Shown piece after piece: positions 10,101-17,343 of a stretch of 64,000 nucleotides of DNA. How positions within the stretch are numbered: the stretch's first letter is position 1; each line of letters begins with the position of its first letter. Both the position numbers and the translations under genes were made by a program. A model generated the notes under the pieces. It searched no databases. It had not been told where the DNA came from and saw only the letters and a program-made list of their open reading frames with translations. Source of the stretch: Opitutia bacterium ISCC 52 (GTDB taxonomy: Bacteria; Verrucomicrobiota; Verrucomicrobiia; Opitutales; UBA2995); NCBI GenBank assembly GCA_014529675.2, contig CP076040.1, forward strand, positions 2,995,894 to 3,059,893, read 5' to 3'.

Positions 10101-11301
10101 AGGTTAAGGGGTCGCGTCCCAGTGCCTCCACTGCAAAGGACGCCGTGTTCCCAGTCACCGCAATGGAGTCTCCCTCTGAACTTAGAATAATAGGCAGCAC
10201 CTGCTCAGGAGTCGTTACTTCAAGCTCATTACTTGGATCTGACTTGAACCCGTTGTCAGCAATCACCCGGTAGGTATAGCTATTTTCCGGCTCCACCGAC
10301 TCGTCCAAGTAGCTAGTTACATTCGAGGTCACGTTGACCAACATTTCAAATGGTCCTTCTGCTCCAGCCTTTCGCTCAATGATGAAACCGATCTCGTCGT
10401 CCGAAGCATCGACCCAGGAAAGTTCAACTGACAAGGGAAAGGCCTCAACCAAGGCCAATGTATTGGGCGCCACCGACGGGCCGAAAATTTCATTTATAGG
10501 GGCAAGTATTATATTATCGAATACAATACCGCCTTGACGCTTGGAATCCTGATAAAAGGCAATTTGCCCCAAGTCATCATCCTGCTCGTTAAATTTTACC
10601 TGAGGTGCGTTTGCCGGATCTGGAGTAATATGAAAGTCATACTCACCTAATTTCACCTCATCCAAAAAGAGATGGAGTGTATTCGGGCTAATCGCACCCA
10701 CTCCCAACCCAGGCAGATCATAAGCAACCGAGTTAGTGTCGTGAGAATTTGCCAGAATATCTATTCTGTTGCGGTTGTCGGTATCATAAGAAGCAACTGT
10801 GGACGATCCACTAAGCGAATTCAGAATCAGATCTCCATTGTTATGAATCCGAAGCTCGAATGGGCGAAAGTCTGAATTATTCAAAGAATCATCAACACGT
10901 CCCAGTGCAACATGCACACGCATGTCGGTATCCAATTCTTCAGACGCGAACGCCCGCTGAAAATCAAACCCCAAGCGAACTTCAGTTCGATTCGTTTCCT
11001 CATTGAATGGAAATCGCATATGAGTGGGATTCCCATTAGTGAGATCACCATTCAAATCATACACATAAAGACTCTTACCGCCCAAAGGATTAGCTGGATT
11101 TGCCCCTCCATCAATCACAACGGCTCCATTCGTGGAATCATTCGAGCTGGGCGAGAACTTTACGTTGTCGATACCTGCTAATTCCGGCTGTTCGCCAACC
11201 GTATCCGTTTCAAAGTCCAAATTGACCAAAATTTCTGAATGCACCACACAGCATGAGCTCAACAGCAATAGTAGAAATCCAAACGTTTTAAATGGGCTCA
11301 T
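7180..11301 (-). CDS. Secreted PL6-type polysaccharide lyase fused to a diheme cytochrome c domain
   Basis: This 1373-residue protein starts with a signal peptide (FLLLLLSSCC). The order is: a LamG-like beta domain (~25-270), a fibronectin type III domain (~276-367), an Ig-like domain (~368-455), a PL6 beta-helix (~455-890), a cytochrome c region (~905-1260) and a short C-terminal module (~1265-1373). In the beta-helix, NKSGEN (Lys ~673) and TLRHG (Arg ~694) match the base and acid of chondroitinase B, with the same 21-residue spacing; the GEIEI acidic pair just before fits the calcium site. PL6 enzymes cleave alginate or dermatan sulfate. The cytochrome part has CLACH (~1078) and CVNCH (~1155) heme motifs and a late MPPLG. 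It resembles the SO2930/HNE_0200 diheme family, which is sometimes fused to PQQ sugar dehydrogenases. A lyase-cytochrome fusion is unusual. Confidence 0.88.
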   Translation of the reverse strand: MSPFKTFGFLLLLLSSCCVVHSEILVNLDFETDTVGEQPELAGIDNVKFSPSSNDSTNGAVVIDGGANPANPLGGKSLYVYDLNGDLTNGNPTHMRFPFNEETNRTEVRLGFDFQRAFASEELDTDMRVHVALGRVDDSLNNSDFRPFELRIHNNGDLILNSLSGSSTVASYDTDNRNRIDILANSHDTNSVAYDLPGLGVGAISPNTLHLFLDEVKLGEYDFHITPDPANAPQVKFNEQDDDLGQIAFYQDSKRQGGIVFDNIILAPINEIFGPSVAPNTLALVEAFPLSVELSWVDASDDEIGFIIERKAGAEGPFEMLVNVTSNVTSYLDESVEPENSYTYRVIADNGFKSDPSNELEVTTPEQVLPIILSSEGDSIAVTGNTASFAVEALGRDPLTFQWYEGNAGDVSKPIAGATDTSYVSSPLTVDISFWVRVSNNEGEVDSDSFAVDVRDGITTNVTTSNEVEDALETALPGDTLVIPNGIYSDLVIRLEGHGLENAPITLKAEAPGEVILTEESRVQMGGSWLILEGLIFAGPYSGNDDEIIQFRSGGEDAVDCRVTNVSIIDYVPEDGAKTMWVSLRGMRNRVDHCYFSGHNVEGVTLVAWLDGEPDYHRIDHNHFANRIDSGGQNGWETIRIGTSDTSLSNSRTTVEYNLFSEVDGEIEIISNKSGENIYRYNTFLECRGTLTLRHGHRCVVEGNYFIGNFQAESGGVRVIGEDHRVINNYFESTTARDDAVITLYAGVPGAKLNEYDAAHNAVVAFNTFYNNSGPLISVGRGFGSRDRTIVPTGITVANNILHAGSKTSGSFISGENPTAQTWAGNLIFGRPMGGEVTEGFTILNPEFMFDPDAGIQRLSENSPAVNASSNVVADVLLDIDGQIREGISDTGADEYSEAAAFTNGPLEAGDVGPSYAPGRRPLNYTLNVPFAVDGWPNLLSETGAFQDLQSLQPEGGIWSYEPAISFWSDYAKKSRWFYIPMGSNMGFSDTENWTFPKGSVWVKHFDIELERGNPDTAIRLETRFLVKTEFSTYGVAYRWNEAGTEATLVGEDGVSFDLSITDGGEQKTQTWSIPSRADCLACHTISGGFALSFNTYQLNHSVNVGGEEVNYLEYLSKHQFFEEEVEDARTMPRFAKLDDPNASIDFKARSYLAANCVNCHQAGGTETDPFDIRPKRILGRTRLIDGTSSDPEKDLVTRGDADNSVLLLRMLAEVGETRMPPLGSSEIDPEGTELIRRWIEEGLAVYLSYDEWQETQFGELKDSIGGRDDDPDLDGNTNEVEFINRTNPLSGNETGRVHLAHANGVLNLKVPGGPFANYWIETSENLENWRPLAGEHGQMLTVPGGKDTLDVLLDVASGSGASQFYRVLGEER

Positions 11302-11597
11302 TGTCGAAGTCGTATAAAGGGAATATATCGGGCTTTATTTATATTTATAAGTCATTTTAGACAGGTTCTTATTTCTAATCGGGTCAATGGAAAAATCGCT
11401 TCACAACACAATGAAACTTTAAATAATCACTCGTGAAAAACCTACTTTCCCCTTACGTTCATTATTATTAGAGATGCTGTCAGAAGCAAAGGATAGGAAC
11501 AGTATCTAACTACAAAAGTCTAAGTTTCTCCTACATCACCTGCTATTTTCTAAAATATGAGGTTGATAATAAATTTATATTTATTAATTTACCCACA
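11302..11597. promoter_or_regulatory. Divergent promoter region
   Basis: This 296-base AT-rich spacer lies between the PL6 lyase gene (minus) and the isomerase gene (plus) and must hold promoters for both blocks. A 20-base inverted repeat, TAATAAATTTATATTTATTA (8-base arms, 4-base spacer), sits at 11567-11586, 11 bases before the plus-strand start codon, a good place for a repressor site. AT-rich palindromes arise easily by chance. I see no convincing -35/-10 pair on either strand. Confidence 0.45.
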
Positions 11598-12431
11598 ATG
11601 CAATCAAACAATTTGCTCTATCCGGGATTCAAATGGTCTTTTTCTACGCTCGGTTGTCCAGAAATGACGCTGGATGAAATCTGTGAACTAGCTCGTACCT
11701 TTGGCCTTCCATATGCGGAACTCCGCGCCACGGAGCAACGAGTGGACTTGCCTACTCTCTTTCAGGAGCAGTTTGATTCACCGGAATCATTAGCCAGCTA
11801 TCTCAAGGATCAGAAAATCGGTATCAGTTGCTTCGACACCTCCCTGAAAATGGTTGGCAATTCCACCGAAGATCGAATCGCCTTCCTGGAATTTCTTCCT
11901 TGGGCTGAAGCTACGGGCACTCAATTTCTACGTGTTTTTGATGGTGGAACGGTGGATACGGCGCTCAATGACATCGCTTACGGAATCGCCTGCGATACCA
12001 TCGAATGGTGGTTAGAGGAAAGAGACAAGAGCGGCTGGAAAGCCGACATCGCCATTGAGACGCACGACTGCCTGGTTCATATCGAATCTCATCAACGTCT
12101 CGCAGCGAAATACCCGGAGCTTAAGATCATTTGGGATACACACCACACCTGGAAGAAAGGGAATGTGGCCGTTGAAGCCAGTTGGGATCAACTCTCTCAA
12201 AACACTTGTAGCGTTCACGTAAAAGACAGTATTTCGGAACCGTCCGCACGCCACCCATTCACTTATGTCAACCTGGGTGATGGAGAGTTCCCTCTAGCTA
12301 CGACCCTCGACCTCTTAAAAGACAACCACTATCAAGGGTTTGTGACTATCGAGTGGGAACGCATGTGGCATCCCTACCTACCTGAACTTAAAGAAGCTTT
12401 CACAAGAGCCAGAGAACTCAACTGGTTTTAA
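11598..12431 (+). CDS. Sugar phosphate isomerase/epimerase-like TIM barrel
   Basis: This 277-residue cytoplasmic protein has the AP-endonuclease-2-like fold, with metal-site strands DIAIETHDC (~150), IIWDTHHTW (~180), CSVHVKDS (~208) and FVTIEWERMW (~256). It is the first gene of the plus-strand block and is followed 11 bases later by an SDR reductase and then a secreted lyase. A role in rearranging the monomer released by the lyases is likely but inferred. It is clearly distinct from the other isomerases in the window, with little similarity beyond the fold, so it probably acts on a different intermediate. Confidence 0.85.
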   Translation: MQSNNLLYPGFKWSFSTLGCPEMTLDEICELARTFGLPYAELRATEQRVDLPTLFQEQFDSPESLASYLKDQKIGISCFDTSLKMVGNSTEDRIAFLEFLPWAEATGTQFLRVFDGGTVDTALNDIAYGIACDTIEWWLEERDKSGWKADIAIETHDCLVHIESHQRLAAKYPELKIIWDTHHTWKKGNVAVEASWDQLSQNTCSVHVKDSISEPSARHPFTYVNLGDGEFPLATTLDLLKDNHYQGFVTIEWERMWHPYLPELKEAFTRARELNWF

Positions 12432-12442
12432 ATCTCCATCGG

Positions 12443-13207
12443 ATGAACGAAAAATTAAAAAACAAACGCGTACTAGTAACAGCCGGAGCCCAGGGAATTG
12501 GCGAAGCCATTTCAAGGACGCTTCTCGAAGCCGGAGCACATGTAGCCATTCACTACTTTTCCAGTTCAGCCAATGCTGAAAAAATTGCTGAAGATGCCAA
12601 CGGCAAGGGTCAAACGGTATACACCCTTGGCGGTGACTTGACCGATGCAGACAAAGCAAAGGAAACCGTCGAGAACGCAGTCGCCCATTTGGGTGGGCTG
12701 GACATCTTGATCAATAACGCCGGCTCACTGGTAGACCGAAAATGGGTGGGAGAGATCGACGCCGAATTCTGGCGTAAGGTCATCGACATCAACATGAGCT
12801 CCATGATGTTTGTTTCCCAGGCAGCAGCCGCACATCTGGCGAAAAACGAAACCAGCAGCATGGTAAACCTGGCATCACTAGCTGGTCGCAAAGGCGGACA
12901 CCCAGGATCCTTAGTTTATTCGACTACCAAAGGAGCCATTCTCACCTTCACCCGTGCACTCGCCGTTGAACTCGCTCCACAAGGCACTCGCGTAAATGCG
13001 GTTGCCCCGGGACTCATCCTTGGCACATCATTTCACAGCACACACACAAGCGAGGAATCCGCCAACGAAACGATCAAAGGCATACCTCTGGGACGTGCCG
13101 GAAATCCTGACGACGTAGCTCGAGTGGTTGAGTACCTGGCTTCAGAATACGATGGTTTTGTCACCGGTGCCACGATAGACATAAATGGTGGAGTCTACTC
13201 CGCCTAA
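12443..13207 (+). CDS. SDR-family oxidoreductase, candidate uronate reductase
   Basis: This 254-residue classical SDR has the cofactor loop TAGAQGIG (residues ~13-20), NNAGS near residue 92, and the catalytic triad Ser145, Tyr159 and Lys163 (YSTTK). The C-terminal stretch GATIDINGGVYSA is typical of the FabG-like group. In alginate-degrading bacteria an SDR reduces the unsaturated-uronate product DEH to KDG with NADPH or NADH. The position between an isomerase and a lyase gene fits such a role, but SDRs are too diverse to assign it from sequence. The preceding gap is 11 bases and the next gene starts 5 bases after the stop. Confidence 0.88.
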   Translation: MNEKLKNKRVLVTAGAQGIGEAISRTLLEAGAHVAIHYFSSSANAEKIAEDANGKGQTVYTLGGDLTDADKAKETVENAVAHLGGLDILINNAGSLVDRKWVGEIDAEFWRKVIDINMSSMMFVSQAAAAHLAKNETSSMVNLASLAGRKGGHPGSLVYSTTKGAILTFTRALAVELAPQGTRVNAVAPGLILGTSFHSTHTSEESANETIKGIPLGRAGNPDDVARVVEYLASEYDGFVTGATIDINGGVYSA

Positions 13208-13212
13208 ATAAA

Positions 13213-15633
13213 ATGACACAGCTTTTTCACAGAGTAACAATCCTTGCGATCAGTCTGGCGAGTGCCGCCACTCTCCAGGCTGGCAAGGATTTTCTCAACG
13301 CCAATTGGGAATCCCATTCCGGATTCCGAGTCTCCACTGAAGCCGTACTTCCCGAAAAGGAGATCCATCCTTCCCTTTGGTTCAGCGAAGAAGGTCTGGC
13401 GGCATTTAAAACCCAACTGAATGCCGATGCCACCATTCGCGAATATTGGACCAAAGTTAAGAATCACCCATTGCTTACCGCCCCCTTCCCAGAAGTTATC
13501 CCAGATGAAGAGCTCTGGATCCCCGAACTCGCAAGTGCCAATAACAAGCGAATTCACAAGTACTACGGCGAAATGACCCAGATCCCACTCTACGCTGGGT
13601 TCATGGCGTGGATGACGGATGATCCGCAAGAGAAACAAGCCTACATCGACCGGGCAAAAGCGGCATTAATGCGAGCCTTCGATGGACCGTTCTTCGATCT
13701 CGATCCCAGAGGCTCTGGCGTCGACAAATCGGTGGACGAAATTTACCAAGGCATCTGGTCGCAATCCATCTGTGCCGCCTACGACTTTGTGCAACCCTTT
13801 CTCAGTAAGGAGGAAGATAAGATCATCCGAGCACGCCTACTCAAAGTGGCTCGCTACACTCATGAGAACCTTGATTCTTGGGCGAGTGGACCTCATAACC
13901 ATCTGTCCAAACCGGCTTGGGGATTAGCTGCCTATGCGCTGACCTTTACAGACGATCCCGATGCAGCTGATTGGTTTCAAAATGCCATGGAGGCAGCCAA
14001 CAGGAACACGCATTACCACTTCAGTGCCGATGGAATTTATCGTGAAGGCGGCATGTATTATATCTTCTCATGGCTGAATTACGTACCTTTCCTCTATCAC
14101 TACAAAAATGTTTCGGGCGTAGATTACTTTGAAGATTTCAAAGAGTCTTTTGAGTGGGGAGTCATAGGAAGAAATGCTAAGGGCTGGATCATGAACGTGG
14201 AAGACTCATTCATTCGTCCCGTTCCTACCCAGATGGTAGCCAAGGCCTTTGCCGATCATCGTTCTTTCCTCGCCCCCGATGTTCCATTCTCGCAGATACT
14301 CCAATGGAATTTTCAAACCACCGACTATCAACCCTACCGCGACATTGAAAAGATCAGCGGCTTCAACTACACCGGAGCCACTTGGGATTATCCGAAGGAA
14401 CTCTACGAACTGATTTCTTACGATCCAGACATCCAAGCGCGTGCTCCAACGACTGATCCAACCATTTTTATGGATGGAGGACAGACCTTCTTCCGCGATC
14501 GCTGGACTCATGGAGAAAAAAATCAATCTTACTTGCTTTTTCATAGCGTACCACAAGCTGACAACCACGACCACAATGATACACTGAGCTTCATTCTCTA
14601 CTCAAAAAATCAGATGATGGCCTCTGATAGTGGTTATACGCGCTCTAGCTACGGAGAAGACATTCGCTATACTTACTACCGTCGCCCACAGGCGCACAAC
14701 ACCCTCACTTTTGACGATATTCCCTTAGGAGACTTCGTGGAAAACACACCCAATCCATCAGAGGATAAACTAAACACGTCCTTCTTTGATCTCGAAAAAA
14801 AGACGGCACCTTTCCGTCGCTACCTCGGAGAGATACAGGGTTCAGCCAACCGAACCATAGCCTTTATCCAAGGTGACTACTTCCTCATTCTGGATGAAGC
14901 AAAGGGGCACGACAATGGACAGAAGCTGGACGGAAAATTCGACGTCTATTTTCACGGTGGACGCAGCTCGGTTCATCGCGAGGGAAATCAATTCACATGG
15001 TCGTATGAGAAAGATCGGTACGGTGATGCAGCAAAATTAATCAGCTATCAACTCACTCCAGGATCTGAGACCATAATCAACAACACCGAGAGCACTTATA
15101 TCAAGGCCGACTGCGACTCCTTCCCCTCCCTTCAAACATCAAAGGCCGGCAGCAGTGCATTGTTTGGACAAATTCTTTTTCCTCTTGGTGAGAGCGAGAA
15201 GGCTCCGATCATAGAAGACATTTCCAGTGAGAAACTCCTGGGAGCAAAAATCACACAAGGCAATACCACGGACCTTTTTCTAAAATCACATTCCGACAAG
15301 AAGAGTTCCAAGGAAGGCATTCAGCTTGATGGTGACTTTTCTTGGACGAGACACGAGTCAGGTAAATTGACTCAAGTGGTTGGCCAATCCGTCAAACTAG
15401 TTAACATAGAAAATTCGAGTTTCCTTACAGCGGACGAGCGCCTCACCTTTGCTCTCGAAATGGGCAAAACCATCAGCCTCGCTATCGATATTGAAAAGCC
15501 AACCGAAGTCCACTTAAAATTACCCAAGAAGATTCAGTCGGTCATGCTTGATGGCAGAAAGGTCCCATTCAAATCAACTGACTCAGGGCTTATTATTCGA
15601 TTCGAAGAAGACGGTAATTATTTACTGAATTAG
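13213..15633 (+). CDS. Secreted heparinase II/III-type polysaccharide lyase
   Basis: The protein has 806 residues with a signal peptide (ILAISLASAATLQA). The N-terminal half is an alpha/alpha-toroid typical of heparinase II/III and alginate lyase proteins, with SGPHNHLSKPAWG near residue 230 (candidate catalytic His) and REGGMYYIFSWLNY near 275 (candidate Tyr). The second half is beta-rich, with DNHDHNDTLSFILYS near 450 and RRPQAHNTLTF near 490, hallmarks of the metal and active-site region in PL15, PL17 and PL39-like lyases. Such enzymes often release unsaturated monomers from oligouronates in the periplasm. The exact PL family and substrate are not settled from sequence. It is the third gene of the plus-strand block. 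Confidence 0.85.
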   Translation: MTQLFHRVTILAISLASAATLQAGKDFLNANWESHSGFRVSTEAVLPEKEIHPSLWFSEEGLAAFKTQLNADATIREYWTKVKNHPLLTAPFPEVIPDEELWIPELASANNKRIHKYYGEMTQIPLYAGFMAWMTDDPQEKQAYIDRAKAALMRAFDGPFFDLDPRGSGVDKSVDEIYQGIWSQSICAAYDFVQPFLSKEEDKIIRARLLKVARYTHENLDSWASGPHNHLSKPAWGLAAYALTFTDDPDAADWFQNAMEAANRNTHYHFSADGIYREGGMYYIFSWLNYVPFLYHYKNVSGVDYFEDFKESFEWGVIGRNAKGWIMNVEDSFIRPVPTQMVAKAFADHRSFLAPDVPFSQILQWNFQTTDYQPYRDIEKISGFNYTGATWDYPKELYELISYDPDIQARAPTTDPTIFMDGGQTFFRDRWTHGEKNQSYLLFHSVPQADNHDHNDTLSFILYSKNQMMASDSGYTRSSYGEDIRYTYYRRPQAHNTLTFDDIPLGDFVENTPNPSEDKLNTSFFDLEKKTAPFRRYLGEIQGSANRTIAFIQGDYFLILDEAKGHDNGQKLDGKFDVYFHGGRSSVHREGNQFTWSYEKDRYGDAAKLISYQLTPGSETIINNTESTYIKADCDSFPSLQTSKAGSSALFGQILFPLGESEKAPIIEDISSEKLLGAKITQGNTTDLFLKSHSDKKSSKEGIQLDGDFSWTRHESGKLTQVVGQSVKLVNIENSSFLTADERLTFALEMGKTISLAIDIEKPTEVHLKLPKKIQSVMLDGRKVPFKSTDSGLIIRFEEDGNYLLN

Positions 15634-15714
15634 GGGGCCTTATTTCCTGCCTGCTTCTTTGCTTCAACAATCAATCGAAGTACTATCCCAGCATAACTGG
15701 AGGATACTACTTTG

Positions 15715-17259
15715 ATGAACACGAAACATCTCTCTGTTGGACTGATTGCTGCACTAATCACCGTAAACACCTGGGCAAATGATGAGCTCGCAATAAAACT
15801 AAACGATGCACTCGAGTTTGCAGAGCAACCCCTGACTGGCCTCGCTGAAGAAGTCCTCGATAACACTAATCAATTCGTAGACTACTCTAACACTGCCGGA
15901 CAATGGAATGTCAAAAACAGTAGCACTTGGTGCAGTGGATTCGTTCCGGGTCTGTTCTGGTATATGTACGACCACACCGGAGAACTGGTCTGGTCACAAC
16001 GCGCTCGCCTTTGGACTAATGGTGTGAGGTCCCGGTCTACTGCTGCTGACAACGATACTGGATTCCAAATATTCGACAGTTTTGGACTCGGGTATTTGAT
16101 TCTGGGAGAGTCAAACGAGGATTACCTTAACGTTATGCGAACAGCAACCAACACGTTTTCAACTCAACGATATAACCCAATCATCGGTTGCTACAGAGCG
16201 TGGACCAACCACTCCTCAAATCCTGTTACAAACCCGAGCATCACAGCTAGCACCACAAATCCGAACGACATGGTATTTGAGGTCAACATCGACATGCTGA
16301 TGAACTTGGAGCTCCCGCTATTTATTGGATACCGAGACTCAAACCAGAACTATATTGATGAATCGATTTCTCATGCGGACATATCCTGGAGGGATCTAGT
16401 GCGAGAAGACGGAAGCACGTACCACGTAGTTGGATACAAACCTGATGGATCGGTGGACTACAAACGTACCCATCAGGGATGGATAACGGATTCCACCTGG
16501 TCACGGGGTCAGGCATGGGCCGTCTATGGCTATACGATGGTTTATCGCTATACACAATTGCTGCGTATGCTGGATCGCGCAGAAGCCTGTTTCGACTACT
16601 TTGTTACTGCAACTGATATTCAAAGCTCAGATGCTATCCCCTACTCTGACTTTGATGCGGCACTCAACTCGCAAAACCCTCGAGATTCATCCGCTGCGGC
16701 CATTGTCGCATCAGCTGCCCTTGAACTGTACGATATGACCGAAGATGAAAAATACCTAATTCGGGCCTCCGCCATTCTAAATTCACTAGCCAGCACGGAA
16801 TACCTTTCAAGAGGCACGAACTACGAATCCATTCTCCGAAAGGCATCTAGCAAATGGGGCGACCCTGAAACGGCTGCCATTTTCGCCGACTATTTCTTTG
16901 TAGAAGCCGGCCTTCGCTACCTGGAAATGTTTCCCTTGGATCCGACTACTGGAAAGCCAGTCAATATTTCAACAAGAGGTCACGTTGGAACAGGAGATCA
17001 AATTCTCATAGCTGGCTTTGTCATCTCAAAAGGAGCACAACAAGTTATTGTTCAGGCATTGGGCCCAGAGCTTTCGACGGAAGGCATTGATAACTTTCTA
17101 TCAGACCCGGCGCTAACCATCTTTGATGCAAACGAGGAAGCATTAGCTACCAATGACAACTGGGAAGACGATGATAAGCAAGTAATCATCATCAGTGACC
17201 TTTGGAATGGTTCACCTCCCATGGATCCAGACAGCAATAGGCTATCGCGATTACCCTAG
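15715..17259 (+). CDS. GH88 unsaturated uronyl hydrolase with truncated C-terminal module
   Basis: The product is 514 residues with an N-terminal signal peptide (HLSVGLIAALITVNTWA). ATG at 15715 is preferred over TTG three bases earlier because GGAGG lies ~10 bases upstream. GH88 hallmarks are clear: WCSGFVPGLFWYMYD (~72), DNDTGF with candidate Asp114, NIDMLMNLELP with candidate Asp193, TWSRGQAWAVYGY (~262) and DSSAAAIVASAALEL (~325). GH88 enzymes hydrate and remove the unsaturated uronic acid left at chain ends by lyases. From residue ~420 on comes the C-terminal module shared with two other proteins here (NISTRGHVGTGD). This module is cut short by a frameshift at ~17239, giving a seven-residue foreign tail. 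Confidence 0.9.
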   Translation: MNTKHLSVGLIAALITVNTWANDELAIKLNDALEFAEQPLTGLAEEVLDNTNQFVDYSNTAGQWNVKNSSTWCSGFVPGLFWYMYDHTGELVWSQRARLWTNGVRSRSTAADNDTGFQIFDSFGLGYLILGESNEDYLNVMRTATNTFSTQRYNPIIGCYRAWTNHSSNPVTNPSITASTTNPNDMVFEVNIDMLMNLELPLFIGYRDSNQNYIDESISHADISWRDLVREDGSTYHVVGYKPDGSVDYKRTHQGWITDSTWSRGQAWAVYGYTMVYRYTQLLRMLDRAEACFDYFVTATDIQSSDAIPYSDFDAALNSQNPRDSSAAAIVASAALELYDMTEDEKYLIRASAILNSLASTEYLSRGTNYESILRKASSKWGDPETAAIFADYFFVEAGLRYLEMFPLDPTTGKPVNISTRGHVGTGDQILIAGFVISKGAQQVIVQALGPELSTEGIDNFLSDPALTIFDANEEALATNDNWEDDDKQVIIISDLWNGSPPMDPDSNRLSRLP

Positions 17260-17342
17260 CCCCCGGAAGGTACACCGCAGTGATCAATGGGTCCAGCAAC
17301 ACCCAAGGTGTTGCGTTGGTAGAAGTCTATGAAGTCGACTAA
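17241..17342 (+). pseudogene. Out-of-frame remainder of the GH88 C-terminal module
   Basis: In the frame starting at 17241, the DNA reads AIAITLAPGRYTAVINGSSN and then TQGVALVEVYEVD before a stop at 17340-17342. This matches, in order, the ends of the same module in the proteins at 23897-25768 and 25902-28805 (GTYTATISGVGDTTGVALIEVYELD style). It is therefore the missing end of the GH88 protein, displaced by one lost base, or two gained, near 17239-17240. It is either a real mutation or an assembly error. Confidence 0.85.
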
Positions 17343-17343
17343 G

